Notes: a model not told the origin generated them from the letters alone. A stretch of DNA of 64,000 nucleotides from Enterobacter cloacae subsp. cloacae ATCC 13047 (GCF_000025565.1 NC_014121.1:3348001-3412000); one strand, 5' to 3'. Positions 35,240 to 44,550 are shown, counted from the stretch's first letter. Translations and numbers: made by a program.

Positions 35240-37012
35240 ATGCACACCCCATCACCGTTATCGGCCCTGCGTCAGTGGCTACAGGAAAATAAGCTCGACG
35301 GGATGATCGTCCCACGCGCGGATGCCTGGCAGAGCGAATACTGCGCGCCGTATGATGAAAAACTGGCCTGGCTGACCGGCTTTGATGGCTCGGCGGGGCT
35401 GGCTCTGGTGCTAAAAGACAAAGCCCTGCTTTTTGTCGATGGCCGCTATCAGGTTCAGGCCCGCGTGCAGGTCAATATGGATGAAGTAGAGATCCACCAT
35501 CTGCACAACGAGCCGCTGGCACAATGGCTGACGGCCAACGTTGAAGCTGGCACCCGTATTGGTTTTGAAGCACTGCTGATGACCAATGCCGATTATGAGA
35601 CGCTATCTGCGACACCGTGTGAAATGGTGCCGCTTAACCAGTCACCGTTTGATACGTTATGGACCGATCGCCCTGCCGCTCCGGCGGGGCTTATCCGCGA
35701 GATGCCCGTTGAAATCAGTGGTGAAAGCAGCGCCGATAAACGTCAGCGCGTTGCCGCCGTGCTGGCCGCCAACAATGCCGATTATCTGGCCGTGACCCTG
35801 CCGGATAATATCGCCTGGCTGCTTAACGTGCGCGGTTCAGATATTCCCACCAGCCCGGTTCCGCTCTCTTTTGCCCTGCTCAGTCGGGACGGTAGCGTTG
35901 AGTGGTTCGTTAACGACAATAAGCTAAGCAACCTGCCTGATAGCGTGCGAAACGCTTTTACCATTGCGCCGCAGGATGCCTTTATTGAACGCTGCCAGCG
36001 CCTTTCTCACGGTAAACGGGTGATGGTAGATGCCGATTCAGCGCCGGTGGCTCTGCGTTTTGCCATTGAGCCACACGGTGACATTCTCTGGCGCACCGAC
36101 CCCATCACGCTGATGAAGGCCAATAAAAATCCGGTAGAACTGGCGGGTTACCGGGAGTGTCATCATCAGGACGGTGCCGCGTGGGTCAATTTCCTGGCCT
36201 GGCTGAGCCGTGAAGTGCCCGCACGTGCGGCAGCAGGCCAGCCGCTGACCGAGCTGGAGGCCCAGGCACAGCAACTCGCGTTTCGCGAGCAGCAGCCTGG
36301 CTTTATTGAGCAGAGTTTTGCGACCATTTCGGCCTCGTCCAGCAATGCGGCGATGTGCCACTACCACTCAAGCGAAGCCAGCAACAAACCCATCGGCCAT
36401 GACCACTTTTATCTGAATGATTCTGGTGGTCAGTACCATAATGGTACCACTGACGCCACACGTACCCTGGCGTGGGGCAAGGTCAGCCCGCAGCAGCGAT
36501 TACACTATACCGCCGTGCTGAAAGGTTTTCTGTCGCTGATTACCCTGCAGTTCCCGTCCGGCACCCAGGGGCATCAGCTGGATGCCTTCGCGCGTCGGCC
36601 GCTGTGGGAGATGGGGCTGGATTTCGATCACGGAACGGGCCATGGCGTGGGTCATCAGTTGCTTATCCATGAGAACCCGCATCGCATCGCTAAAAAGGTC
36701 AACCCATGGCCGCTGGTGGCGGGCAATATTATGACTATCGAGCCGGGATACTATCTGGCGGATAGCCATGGGATCCGCATTGAAAATCAGGTGGAGATTG
36801 TGGAAAGCTCTCCAGGATTCTGCAAATTTGCCTCGTTGACGCTGATCCCAATCGACCTCAGCCAGGTCGAACTCAATCTGTTAAACGAGCAGGAAAAGCA
36901 GTGGCTGGATGAGTATCACCAGCAGGTGCGCGAAGCGCTGTCCCCGCTGGTGGAGAGCGACGCGCGTCCGTGGCTGGTGGAGGCGACGGCGCCGATTCGT
37001 GTTAACCGGTAG
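35240..37012 (+). CDS. M24B-family aminopeptidase P-like protein
   Basis: A 590-residue Xaa-Pro aminopeptidase of the three-domain type with two creatinase-like N-terminal domains and a C-terminal pita-bread catalytic domain. All five metal ligands can be picked out: Asp in LNDSGGQY, Asp in GTTDATRT, His in HGTGHGVGHQL, and the Glu residues in MTIEPGYY and IRIENQVEI. It should remove N-terminal residues before proline. It differs in size from E. coli PepP (441 residues). It lies 18 bp after amn, with AAGGA before the ATG. A BIME follows. Confidence 0.92.
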   Translation: MHTPSPLSALRQWLQENKLDGMIVPRADAWQSEYCAPYDEKLAWLTGFDGSAGLALVLKDKALLFVDGRYQVQARVQVNMDEVEIHHLHNEPLAQWLTANVEAGTRIGFEALLMTNADYETLSATPCEMVPLNQSPFDTLWTDRPAAPAGLIREMPVEISGESSADKRQRVAAVLAANNADYLAVTLPDNIAWLLNVRGSDIPTSPVPLSFALLSRDGSVEWFVNDNKLSNLPDSVRNAFTIAPQDAFIERCQRLSHGKRVMVDADSAPVALRFAIEPHGDILWRTDPITLMKANKNPVELAGYRECHHQDGAAWVNFLAWLSREVPARAAAGQPLTELEAQAQQLAFREQQPGFIEQSFATISASSSNAAMCHYHSSEASNKPIGHDHFYLNDSGGQYHNGTTDATRTLAWGKVSPQQRLHYTAVLKGFLSLITLQFPSGTQGHQLDAFARRPLWEMGLDFDHGTGHGVGHQLLIHENPHRIAKKVNPWPLVAGNIMTIEPGYYLADSHGIRIENQVEIVESSPGFCKFASLTLIPIDLSQVELNLLNEQEKQWLDEYHQQVREALSPLVESDARPWLVEATAPIRVNR

Positions 37013-37022
37013 TGCGGTTTAT

Positions 37023-37092
37023 TGCCGGGTGGCGGCTTCGCCTTACCCGGCCTACTCGTCCGTAGGCCCGGTAAGCGCAGCGCCACCGGGCA
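37023..37092. repeat. BIME: paired REP-like units
   Basis: Two inverted units, TGCCGGGTGGCGGCTTCGCC... and GTAGGCCCGGTAAGCGCAGC..., separated by a short linker. It is located between the M24 peptidase stop and the terminator of a minus-strand tRNA-Asn. Confidence 0.88.
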
Positions 37093-37118
37093 ATTTTTAC
37101 CTGCTGCACAAAAGCAAA

Positions 37119-37142
37119 AAGCCTGCTTTAAAAGCAGGCTTT
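37119..37142 (-). terminator. Intrinsic terminator of tRNA-Asn copy 3
   Basis: On the minus strand AAGCCTGCTTTT and AAAGCAGGCTT form a stem followed by T residues, just past the tRNA 3' end at 37151. Confidence 0.87.
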
Positions 37143-37150
37143 TCAGAATG

Positions 37151-37226
37151 TGGCTCCTCTGACTGGACTCGAACCAGTGACATACGGATTAACAGTCCGC
37201 CGTTCTACCGACTGAACTACAGAGGA
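37151..37226 (-). tRNA. tRNA-Asn (GTT)
   Basis: Reverse complement identical to the other three 76-nt tRNA-Asn genes. In E. coli a tRNA-Asn in this orientation (asnW) flanks yeeO; the position next to yeeO is the same here. Confidence 0.97.
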
Positions 37227-37244
37227 ATCGTGTGAACGGGGCGC

Positions 37245-37273
37245 ATATTATCGATGCTACCCGGTGTTGTCAA
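37245..37273 (-). promoter_or_regulatory. Promoter of tRNA-Asn copy 3
   Basis: On the minus strand TTGACA (37273-37268) and TAATAT (37250-37245) are 17 bases apart, with a GCGCCCC discriminator. It is the best -10 match of the four tRNA-Asn promoters. Confidence 0.9.
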
Positions 37274-37329
37274 AGGCAGAATGCAGATTTCCGATCGTTT
37301 GCCGATTTATTCAACATTTCGCACATTTG

Positions 37330-38811
37330 TCAGGCATTGTGCCGCGGATATTTCCAGAGCCAGCGCCCACTTACCATACGCCAGTAGAACAATGCCCCAC
37401 GCACGGCCCAGTCAAGGAACATCCCCAGCCAGACACCGACGACCCCCATACCGAGCATGACCCCCAGCGTATAACCCGCTACCACGCGGCAACCCCACAT
37501 GCCGAGCATAGAGACCCACATCGCAAAGCGGGCATCGCGTGCCCCTTTTAACCCGGCTGGCAGTACCCAGGACGCCGCCCAGATCGGCATAAATGCCGCG
37601 TTGAGCCAAATCAGGATCTTAACGACCTCTTTAACATCATCTTCGTGGGTATAGAACGAGGCCATCAGCCCGGCAAAGGGCGCACTCCCCCACGCAATTA
37701 TCGTCAGACCAATGGTCGACAGCCAGAAGACATGGCGCAGCTGCCGCTCCGCCTGCCCTATCTGCCCTTTGCCGAGCCGTTTACCGGTGATGATGGTGGA
37801 GGCCGACCCTAAGGCGTTACCCGGCAGGTTAATCAGCGAGGCGATGGAGAAGGCAATAAAGTTACCGGCAATCACATCTGTCCCCATACCGGCAACAAAC
37901 ATCTGGGTAAGCAGTTTACCGGCGTTGAACAGTACCGACTCGATACTGGCAGGAATACCAATCCCCATCACTTCCCAGATAATGGCGAAGTTAAAGGGTC
38001 GGAAGTAGCTTTTTAACGTGAGGCGCAGCGATGGCGTGATCCCCGCCATCAACACCCCGAGGATGGCTGCCGCACCAATGTAGCGGGAGATAGTCAGCCC
38101 CAGCCCTGCACCAACAAACCCCATCCCCTCCCAGGAGAAAACACCGTAGATCAGGACGCTACTGATCATGATATTCAGGATGTTCATTCCGCCGTTGATC
38201 AGCAGCGGAATTTTTGTGTTGCCCGCCCCGCGCAGCGCGCCGCTACCGATCAGCGCGATAGCCGCGGCAGGATAGCTTAAGACCGTCATTTCCAGATAGG
38301 TCAGCGCCAGATCCTTAACTTCATTCGTCGCTTCACCCGCGACAAAGTCGATAATCTCTTTGCCGAAATAGTGGATCACCGCCGCCAGGATGATCGAAAA
38401 GAGGGTCATGATCATCAGCGACTGCCGGGCGGCTTCGCGGGCACGCTTCGGATCCAGCTTGCCCAGGCTAAAGGCCACCACCACCGTGGTCCCAAGATCG
38501 ATAGCGGCAAAGAAAGACATCACCACCATGTTAAAACTGTCCGCCAGCCCGACCCCGGCCATCGCCTCTTTACCCAGCCAGCTCACCAGGAAGGTGCTCA
38601 ACACCCCCATCAGCAGAACGCAGGTATTCTCCAGAAAAATAGGTACGGCAAGCGGGGTGATTTCACGCCAGAACAGAACACGATAACTTTTACGTTTTGC
38701 ATACCATGGCGTGCGCATAATCGCCTGGCGGAGAGTGGCAGTAACGTTCAAAATGGACCTTAGCGAGAAAAGTTGAAACTCCATTTCAAATGATGGGGGA
38801 GAAAAGCTCAT
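37330..38811 (-). CDS. yeeO: YeeO, MATE-family exporter
   Basis: A 493-residue protein of the multidrug and toxin extrusion family with about 12 helices. Conserved blocks are REITPLAVPIFLENTCVLLM, SFNMVVMSFFAAIDLGTTVV and LLINGGMNILNIMISSVLIY. E. coli YeeO has been reported to export FMN/FAD and dipeptides. The start is uncertain: ATG at 38811 is used, but ATG at 38784 (MEFQLFSLRS) is an alternative, and neither has a strong ribosome-binding site. Two tRNA-Asn genes flank it. Confidence 0.93.
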   Translation of the reverse strand: MSFSPPSFEMEFQLFSLRSILNVTATLRQAIMRTPWYAKRKSYRVLFWREITPLAVPIFLENTCVLLMGVLSTFLVSWLGKEAMAGVGLADSFNMVVMSFFAAIDLGTTVVVAFSLGKLDPKRAREAARQSLMIMTLFSIILAAVIHYFGKEIIDFVAGEATNEVKDLALTYLEMTVLSYPAAAIALIGSGALRGAGNTKIPLLINGGMNILNIMISSVLIYGVFSWEGMGFVGAGLGLTISRYIGAAAILGVLMAGITPSLRLTLKSYFRPFNFAIIWEVMGIGIPASIESVLFNAGKLLTQMFVAGMGTDVIAGNFIAFSIASLINLPGNALGSASTIITGKRLGKGQIGQAERQLRHVFWLSTIGLTIIAWGSAPFAGLMASFYTHEDDVKEVVKILIWLNAAFMPIWAASWVLPAGLKGARDARFAMWVSMLGMWGCRVVAGYTLGVMLGMGVVGVWLGMFLDWAVRGALFYWRMVSGRWLWKYPRHNA

Positions 38812-38901
38812 CCTGCAAAGTATTTTCCATAAAAAGATGTCTGGATTTGCAACAAACTGATGACAGAATCGGCAATCGATCGCTAATCACTAAGATCAGG
38901 T

Positions 38902-38929
38902 TTGACAAAAGTTTTTTCGCCGCTAAGAT
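38902..38929 (+). promoter_or_regulatory. Promoter of tRNA-Asn copy 4
   Basis: TTGACA (38902-38907) and TAAGAT (38924-38929) are 16 bases apart. Upstream sequence differs from copies 1 and 2. Confidence 0.82.
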
Positions 38930-38945
38930 AAGCCTCCACAACGAT

Positions 38946-39021
38946 TCCTCTGTAGTTCAGTCGGTAGAACGGCGGACTGTTAATCCGTATGTCACTGGTT
39001 CGAGTCCAGTCAGAGGAGCCA
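38946..39021 (+). tRNA. tRNA-Asn (GTT)
   Basis: Identical 76-nt tRNA-Asn with anticodon GTT and encoded CCA. It is the fourth copy, downstream of the divergent yeeO. Confidence 0.97.
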
Positions 39022-39030
39022 CATTCTGAA

Positions 39031-39056
39031 AAGCCCGCTTTTAAAGCGGGCTTTTT
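39031..39056 (+). terminator. Intrinsic terminator of tRNA-Asn copy 4
   Basis: AAGCCCGCTTT and AAAGCGGGCTT form a stem followed by TTTT, 9 bases after the tRNA. Confidence 0.88.
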
Positions 39057-39074
39057 GCTTTTCTGGTGAGGAAA

Positions 39075-39407
39075 ATGGACTCTTTGTTTGTCTACGGTAC
39101 GTTACGCCCGGGCCATTCAAATGCACATATTCTCGAAAGCATCGGCGGTGAATGGCAGGCCGGTTTTGTCACCGGGACATTTTATGCGCGTGGCTGGGGC
39201 GCTGCGGCAGATTTTCCGGGTATCGTGCTGCACGCCGATGGCCCACGCGTTGAGGGTTATCTGTTTATCTCCAGTAACCTTGAGGCACACTGGCCGATGC
39301 TGGACGAATTTGAAGACGGCTACGATCGGGTCGAGGTCATGGTGACCACCGCCGAAGGTGACCAGGTTAAGGCCTGGATCTACCAGCTTCAGCCGCGCTC
39401 TGCGTAA
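39075..39407 (+). CDS. Gamma-glutamylcyclotransferase-like (AIG2/YtfP-type) protein
   Basis: A 110-residue protein starting MDSLFVYGTLRPGHSNAHIL, the VYGTLRPG motif of the gamma-glutamylcyclotransferase-like fold. An acidic residue in LDEFEDGYDRVEV is in the usual catalytic position. I use the ATG at 39075 behind GAGGAA; a GTG at 39066 is an alternative. The substrate is unknown. It lies alone between tRNA-Asn and tmaR, and its hairpin terminator is shared with tmaR. Confidence 0.85.
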   Translation: MDSLFVYGTLRPGHSNAHILESIGGEWQAGFVTGTFYARGWGAAADFPGIVLHADGPRVEGYLFISSNLEAHWPMLDEFEDGYDRVEVMVTTAEGDQVKAWIYQLQPRSA

Positions 39408-39410
39408 TAA

Positions 39411-39440
39411 AAAAGGCTCTCTGTCACCAGAGAGCCTTTT
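39411..39440. terminator. Bidirectional terminator between the cyclotransferase-like gene and tmaR
   Basis: AAAAGGCTCTCT and AGAGAGCCTTTT form a 12-bp stem with a 6-base loop and A/T tracts on both sides, serving two convergent genes. Confidence 0.92.
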
Positions 39441-39456
39441 TTGCAATCAGCAGCGA

Positions 39457-39792
39457 TTATTCGCTTTTGGCTTCAGCGTTTTTGATTTCGCCCATCACTT
39501 TCAGCTTTTTGGAGATGTCACGACGCTCTTTAGACAGCTCAGCGTTTTTGATGATGTAGTCATCAACGCGGTCTTCGTAGTCGCTCTTCATGCTGGCGAT
39601 GATGCCCTGAATAGCTTCAACGCTCATACCTGGCTTAATGTAGTCGCTCAGGTTATCCAGCAGCAGAACACGTTTCTGGTTGTCACGGATCTTCTTCTCA
39701 ACGTCCTGGATTTCACGCTGCAGTTTGTTTTTGCGGCGGAACAGGCGGACGAATTCCAGAACATCCTGGAACGAAGGCTTGGTAGTTTCCAT
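39457..39792 (-). CDS. tmaR: TmaR (YeeX), polar PTS regulator
   Basis: A 111-residue, highly charged coiled-coil protein that matches E. coli YeeX almost throughout, from [20 protein letters not shown] to the C-terminal [14 protein letters not shown]. TmaR forms clusters at the cell pole that sequester enzyme I of the sugar phosphotransferase system and so limit sugar uptake. The gene looks intact. It has an isolated position with a terminator after it and AT-rich sequence upstream. Confidence 0.97.
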   Translation of the reverse strand: METTKPSFQDVLEFVRLFRRKNKLQREIQDVEKKIRDNQKRVLLLDNLSDYIKPGMSVEAIQGIIASMKSDYEDRVDDYIIKNAELSKERRDISKKLKVMGEIKNAEAKSE

Positions 39793-39960
39793 TTTTACAC
39801 CCCTGATAATGTGAGATTCGGATTCGTTAAAGCAACCGTTGTAACAATAACCTTACTGACAGCGGCTGCGAATGACAATGAGTATATCGTTTAAAACTAT
39901 CATAACCCCAATTGATGCTGAATCGAAGCAGCAGCCGTCACATATGGCGATAGCTGCTCT

Positions 39961-41019
39961 TTATTTGCGCAGTGCGCGGCAAATGAGATGCGACAGCAAC
40001 TCAAGCTGACGCGCCAGTTCCATGCTCAGCCAGACGTAACCATGGATTGGGGTTTCCGCTACGTTATCGCCCTGTCGCTCGTTGATCAGCTGTTTCAGTT
40101 CGGCAACGATCTCATTCAGACGCTCGCTGTTTGCGAGGATGGGCTGCGGGTTACCTTCATAAAGGGCATGAGCGATGGTCAGAAGGGTTTGCTGCGTCAT
40201 CTGCTGCGTCTCCTTCAGCGTCTGCGCGTTCAGCATTAACAGATGGCTGGGGCGTGAGGCCCAGTGCGCGTTGATTTGCAATTCAAGCATGCAGACCAGA
40301 TTACGGCTCACGGTCTGGATAGCTTCGAAAATCGATTTCTGAATATGGGTCTCTTTACTGGCAGGGGTAATCAGACCGCGCATTTTGACCACGTCATTAA
40401 GGATCTGCTGAAGATGCTTCTCCAGCCGGGGACGTTCGACAAGATTAGGTGAAAAACCGGCCTGGTAGACACGGTTAAAAGCGGTGACATAATTTGCCAT
40501 CTGAATGCGCCAGTGCAGGAAAGCGCGCTGCGGCCAGATACCGGTGAAAAGCATCGCCAGCAGTGAACCAAGGATAACATCCCCGCTTCGCCACAGTGCC
40601 GTGGTCATATCACCCGCTGGCGCGCCGACCACCACCGCGAGGGTGATACCAATCAGCAGTGCCTGATAGGGCTTTTTACCCAGCGCCAGCCAGCCGCAGA
40701 GGAACATGGCGACACCGCACCAGGCCAACATCACCGGGAATGAAATAAGCTCCAGCTTAAGGGCAATCAACCCAAGGGCTGAGCCAAAAACCGTACCGCC
40801 AATGCGCTCGAAAGCACGCGGGACAACGTTCCCCCAGAACGAGATAGGCCCCATGACGACCACCAGCGTGATCAGCGGCCACGTTCCTTCAGGAACATCC
40901 AGTAAACGGACCAGCACAAACGTCAGAACGAATGCCAGCGCGATACGGCACCCATGAACCACGCGGTAGTGTTTATACAACCGAATTTCGAAAGACGTTA
41001 ATGATTTGTCGGGACGCAC
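39961..41019 (-). CDS. yeeA: YeeA, FUSC-family inner-membrane protein
   Basis: I start at the GTG at 41019 (VRPDKSLTSFEIRLYKHYR), which has GGAG at good spacing and gives 352 residues, the E. coli YeeA length. The upstream extension lacks such a site. Six N-terminal helices (for example LITLVVVMGPISFWGNVVPR) are followed by a large cytoplasmic helical domain, as in the aromatic-acid exporter/fusaric-acid-resistance group. The substrate is not known. Confidence 0.93.
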   Translation of the reverse strand: MRPDKSLTSFEIRLYKHYRVVHGCRIALAFVLTFVLVRLLDVPEGTWPLITLVVVMGPISFWGNVVPRAFERIGGTVFGSALGLIALKLELISFPVMLAWCGVAMFLCGWLALGKKPYQALLIGITLAVVVGAPAGDMTTALWRSGDVILGSLLAMLFTGIWPQRAFLHWRIQMANYVTAFNRVYQAGFSPNLVERPRLEKHLQQILNDVVKMRGLITPASKETHIQKSIFEAIQTVSRNLVCMLELQINAHWASRPSHLLMLNAQTLKETQQMTQQTLLTIAHALYEGNPQPILANSERLNEIVAELKQLINERQGDNVAETPIHGYVWLSMELARQLELLSHLICRALRK

Positions 41020-41060
41020 ACCCGCTCTCCAGCTACACGGCAAATCACAATTGTACTGTG

Positions 41061-41094
41061 TTTTCAGCCGGGCGGATCACACCCGGCTGAAAAA
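41061..41094. terminator. Hairpin between yeeA and sbmC
   Basis: TTTTCAGCCGGG and CCCGGCTGAAAA form a 12-bp stem. It stands just after the sbmC stop on the minus strand, but the U tract is part of the stem, so its strength is uncertain. Confidence 0.55.
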
Positions 41095-41111
41095 CCCTGT
41101 ATTTAACAGGA

Positions 41112-41585
41112 CTACCCCGCTTTATGCTCTACGGCGATAAACATTTCGATGTCCCAGTACCCGTCGGCGTTGCCATCATTGAGATAGCGCTCGAAGCACG
41201 GTTTCAGAGCCATCTGGAATTTGTTGTCCTGCAAAAGGGAGTTAAAGAACTGGTACCACGGCGTGGCGAAGTCGTAGTTTTCAACACGTGCTTTCGCGAC
41301 GGCGTAATCTCCGGCCGCAATTTCCGTCATCATCACCCCTTCGCTGTTTTCCGGGATAACGAAATCATCCGGTACCGTAACGGCCGTATCGCAGCGCAAT
41401 TTTTCTGCCGGGACTTCGTCCGGGTTATCGTAATAAACCGCAACCCACTCCAGCGGCTGAATGTGTCGGCCATCGACCCACATGACCAGCTGTTCAAAGC
41501 CCTGTTTTACCGTGTGTTCCCATGGCCCGACCAGGTGAAAACCGGCAATCTTACGTTTCTTTTCCTGCCTGATGCTGTAGTCCAT
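41112..41585 (-). CDS. sbmC: SbmC (GyrI), DNA gyrase inhibitor
   Basis: A 157-residue GyrI-like protein. The start is the ATG at 41585 ([20 protein letters not shown]), preceded by GGAGG at 5 bases, while an upstream extension has no such site. It matches E. coli SbmC in length and in the blocks [13 protein letters not shown] and [17 protein letters not shown]. SbmC protects gyrase from toxins such as microcin B17 and is SOS-induced. A LexA-type box stands 16 bp upstream. Confidence 0.96.
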   Translation of the reverse strand: MDYSIRQEKKRKIAGFHLVGPWEHTVKQGFEQLVMWVDGRHIQPLEWVAVYYDNPDEVPAEKLRCDTAVTVPDDFVIPENSEGVMMTEIAAGDYAVAKARVENYDFATPWYQFFNSLLQDNKFQMALKPCFERYLNDGNADGYWDIEMFIAVEHKAG

Positions 41586-41600
41586 ACTGCCTCCGTTTAT

Positions 41601-41620
41601 CACTGTATATTTATACACTA
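41601..41620 (-). promoter_or_regulatory. LexA-type SOS box upstream of sbmC
   Basis: CTGT-ATATTTAT-ACAC lies at 41603-41618. It matches the LexA consensus CTGT-N8-ACAG with one mismatch in the conserved ends, and the flanks are also consensus-like. This fits known SOS induction of sbmC. Confidence 0.82.
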
Positions 41621-41703
41621 TAAAGCAGAATTTCTATAATCGGCAATCAAGGAGTGTTTATTATGTGAGCAGACTCGCAACCCTGCCAGTCTGCCCAGAA
41701 AGG

Positions 41704-42870
41704 TTAGATTTTGTGGTGCAGATAATCACTCAGACGGGAGAAAAGGCCACCTTTATCAACACGCTCCAGCGTCACCAGCGGCCAGTGAGCGACCACTTTA
41801 TCGCGGTCGTATAACTGGATCTCGCCTACCCGCTGATGGGCGGCTATCGGCGCTTCCAGCTCTTTTGTATCCAGCACGTATTTTGCCTTGATGTTCGGTA
41901 CTTCTGCTTTCGGTAATGCCAGCCAGAAATCCTGGTCGGTGCCCAGGTTCACCTGTTCTTTATCGCCGTACCAGATCCGCTCAGTGCCCACTTTTTTACC
42001 GTTGTGCAGGATCTGCACGGTATCAAAATTCTGTTGTCCCCAGTGCAGCAGTTTACGGGCCTGATCCTCACGCCCTTTCGGACTGTCTGCCCCCATCACT
42101 ACGGCGATCAAGCGACGCTGACCGTCCACGGTGGAAGCAATCAGGTTAAATCCGGCCCCTGACGTGTGCCCCGTTTTCAGTCCATCTACATTCATGGTCT
42201 TATCCCAGAGCAGACCGTTACGGTTTTGCTGCGTGATCCCATTCCAGGTCAGGCTCTTTTCGCTGTACATGTGGTAAAACTCAGGCTCGCCGTGGATGAT
42301 GGCTCTGGACAGCACGGCCAGGTCATACGCGGAGCTGTGCTGGCCTGGGGCATCCAGACCATGAACGGTTTCGAAGTGCGTATCGCGCAGATTCAGCTTT
42401 TGCACATAGTCGTTCATCATCTTCACGAACTGCGGCTGGCCACCGGCCACGTGATCCGCCAGCGCCACACAGGCGTCGTTACCAGAATCAACAATCAGAC
42501 CGCGGCTGAGGTCGCGCACAGAAACGCGGTCACCCTCTTTCAGGAACATCAGTGACGAACCGTCAAATACCGGGTTACCTTTTGCCCACGCGTCGCGCCC
42601 GACGGTGACAATGTCATCCGGGGAAATGCGGTGGCTATCAATAGCGCGGTCAACAACGTAGCCGGTCATCAGCTTGGTGAGACTCGCCGGATTGCGTTGT
42701 TGATGTTCGTTGCCCGCCGTTAAGATTTGACCCGTAGTGTAATCCATCAGTACCCAGGAGCCGGCCTGAATGGCCGGAGGCTGCGGCGAAAAATCCAGCG
42801 GATCGGCCGCAAAAGCAGATGAGACACTCGAAGCGAGTAAAGAAACAGCAATAAACAGACGGCGTTTCAA
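41704..42870 (-). CDS. dacD: DacD, D-alanyl-D-alanine carboxypeptidase (PBP6b)
   Basis: A 388-residue penicillin-binding protein with a signal peptide (MKRRLFIAVSLLASSVSSAFA). The active-site motifs are SLTK (S63 to K66), SGN in LIVDSGNDACVAL, and KTG in DGLKTGHTSGAG. The C-terminal GLFSRLSDYLHHKI is the amphipathic membrane anchor. It trims pentapeptide side chains of peptidoglycan. It diverges from sbcB, as in E. coli. Confidence 0.96.
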   Translation of the reverse strand: MKRRLFIAVSLLASSVSSAFAADPLDFSPQPPAIQAGSWVLMDYTTGQILTAGNEHQQRNPASLTKLMTGYVVDRAIDSHRISPDDIVTVGRDAWAKGNPVFDGSSLMFLKEGDRVSVRDLSRGLIVDSGNDACVALADHVAGGQPQFVKMMNDYVQKLNLRDTHFETVHGLDAPGQHSSAYDLAVLSRAIIHGEPEFYHMYSEKSLTWNGITQQNRNGLLWDKTMNVDGLKTGHTSGAGFNLIASTVDGQRRLIAVVMGADSPKGREDQARKLLHWGQQNFDTVQILHNGKKVGTERIWYGDKEQVNLGTDQDFWLALPKAEVPNIKAKYVLDTKELEAPIAAHQRVGEIQLYDRDKVVAHWPLVTLERVDKGGLFSRLSDYLHHKI

Positions 42871-43080
42871 CGGTATATCCTCAGGTCATTAAAAATCGAT
42901 GACCTTTTTACGGGAGTTCTGGTGTCGTTACCTGGCTTAATTGCAAAAAAATGTGACAGGAAGCATGTTTTTCCCGGAACCACGCTCGCAAATTTGCGTT
43001 ATGACGGCGCTTTTTATTCGGTCTGTCCCTCACGATCGTTTACCATAGTGACGTCACTTTTTAACAGGATGGTATTACTG

Positions 43081-44505
43081 GTGTCTGACTCTGCCGCACG
43101 CCCGACTTTTTTATTCCACGACTACGAAACCTTTGGCACCCACCCGGCGCTGGACCGACCGGCGCAGTTTGCCGCCATCCGTACTGACGACGAATTCAAT
43201 ATTATTGGTGAGCCAGAGGTCTTTTACTGCAAACCTGCCGATGACTACCTGCCGCAGCCCGGCGCGGTCATGGTCACGGGGATAACGCCCCAGGAAGCGC
43301 GGGAAAAAGGCGTTAACGAGGCAGAGTTCGCCCGCCGTATCCACGATCTGTTCACCGTTCCCCATACCTGCGTGGTCGGGTATAACAATATCCGTTTCGA
43401 TGATGAAGTGACGCGCAACATCTTCTACCGCAACTTCTACGATCCCTACGCCTGGAGCTGGCAGAACCGCAATTCGCGCTGGGATTTGCTGGATATCATG
43501 CGCGCCTGTTATGCGCTGCGTCCGGAGGGGATTAACTGGCCAGAGAACGAAGACGGATTGCCAAGCTTCCGGCTGGAGCACCTGACGCGCGCCAACGGCA
43601 TTGAGCATAGTAATGCCCACGACGCGATGGCCGACGTCTACGCCACCATTGCCATGGCGAAGCTCGTTAAAACCGCACAACCACGCCTGTTTGAGTATCT
43701 GTTGAGTCATCGCAGTAAGCAGAAACTGATGACGCTGATTGATGTGCCGCAGATGAAACCGCTGGTGCATATCTCCGGCATGTTTGGTGCCTGGCGCGGC
43801 AACACCAGCTGGGTGGCACCGCTGGCCTGGCATCCGGATAACCGTAACGCGGTCATCATGGTGGATTTAGCCGGGGATATATCCCCGCTGCTGGAGCTCG
43901 ACAGCGATACCTTGCGTGAGCGCCTCTATACCCCGAAAGATGCGCTGGGAGACCTGCCCGCGGTGCCGGTCAAACTGGTGCATATCAATAAATGTCCGGT
44001 ACTGGCGCAGGCCAATACGCTGCGCCCGGAAGATGCTGACAGGCTCGGGATCAACCGCCAGCACTGCCTGGATAACCTTAAAATACTGCGCGAAAATCCG
44101 CAGGTGCGCGAGAAAGTCGTCGCCATATTTGCCGAAGCCGAGCCATTCGTGCCGTCCGAAAACGTGGATGCGCAGCTGTATAACGGCTTCTTCAGCGATG
44201 CCGACCGTGCTGCGATGAACATCGTCCTGCAAACTGAACCGCGTAACCTGCCCGCGCTGGACATCACCTTCGCGGATAAACGCATTGAGAAGTTGATGTT
44301 TAATTACCGTGCGCGTAACTATCCCGGCACGCTGGATGAAGCTGAGCAGGAATGCTGGCTGCAGCATCGTCGTAATGTGTTTACGCCTGAATATCTGCAC
44401 GGCTATGCGCAGGAGCTGGAGATGCTTTACGGCCAATACGAAGGGAATGAAGAGAAGCAGGCGCTGCTGAAAGCCCTGTTCAGGTACGTACAAGAGATAG
44501 TCTGA
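43081..44505 (+). CDS. sbcB: SbcB, exodeoxyribonuclease I
   Basis: A 3'-5' single-strand exonuclease of the DEDDh class, about 474 residues from the GTG at 43081 (VSDSAARPTFLFHDYETF). ATG at 43069 is an alternative. Exo motifs are FHDYETFGTHP (D and E), VGYNNIRFDDEV and HSNAHDAMADVYA (H and D). The C-terminal helical domain follows. It degrades ssDNA in recombination and mismatch repair and binds SSB. A strong terminator follows. Confidence 0.96.
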   Translation: MSDSAARPTFLFHDYETFGTHPALDRPAQFAAIRTDDEFNIIGEPEVFYCKPADDYLPQPGAVMVTGITPQEAREKGVNEAEFARRIHDLFTVPHTCVVGYNNIRFDDEVTRNIFYRNFYDPYAWSWQNRNSRWDLLDIMRACYALRPEGINWPENEDGLPSFRLEHLTRANGIEHSNAHDAMADVYATIAMAKLVKTAQPRLFEYLLSHRSKQKLMTLIDVPQMKPLVHISGMFGAWRGNTSWVAPLAWHPDNRNAVIMVDLAGDISPLLELDSDTLRERLYTPKDALGDLPAVPVKLVHINKCPVLAQANTLRPEDADRLGINRQHCLDNLKILRENPQVREKVVAIFAEAEPFVPSENVDAQLYNGFFSDADRAAMNIVLQTEPRNLPALDITFADKRIEKLMFNYRARNYPGTLDEAEQECWLQHRRNVFTPEYLHGYAQELEMLYGQYEGNEEKQALLKALFRYVQEIV

Positions 44506-44516
44506 AATTCAACGAT

Positions 44517-44550
44517 AAAAAAACCGGAGGCGATGGTCTCCGGTTTTTTT
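44517..44550 (+). terminator. Intrinsic terminator after sbcB
   Basis: AACCGGAG and CTCCGGTT form the stem, with a flanking A tract before and eight T after, within 20 bases of the sbcB stop. Confidence 0.92.

Noticed and set aside
42922..43080. Longer N-terminal extension of SbcB from 42922
   Set aside because: The extra residues match nothing in the family, and the known N-terminus begins just before FLFHDYETF.
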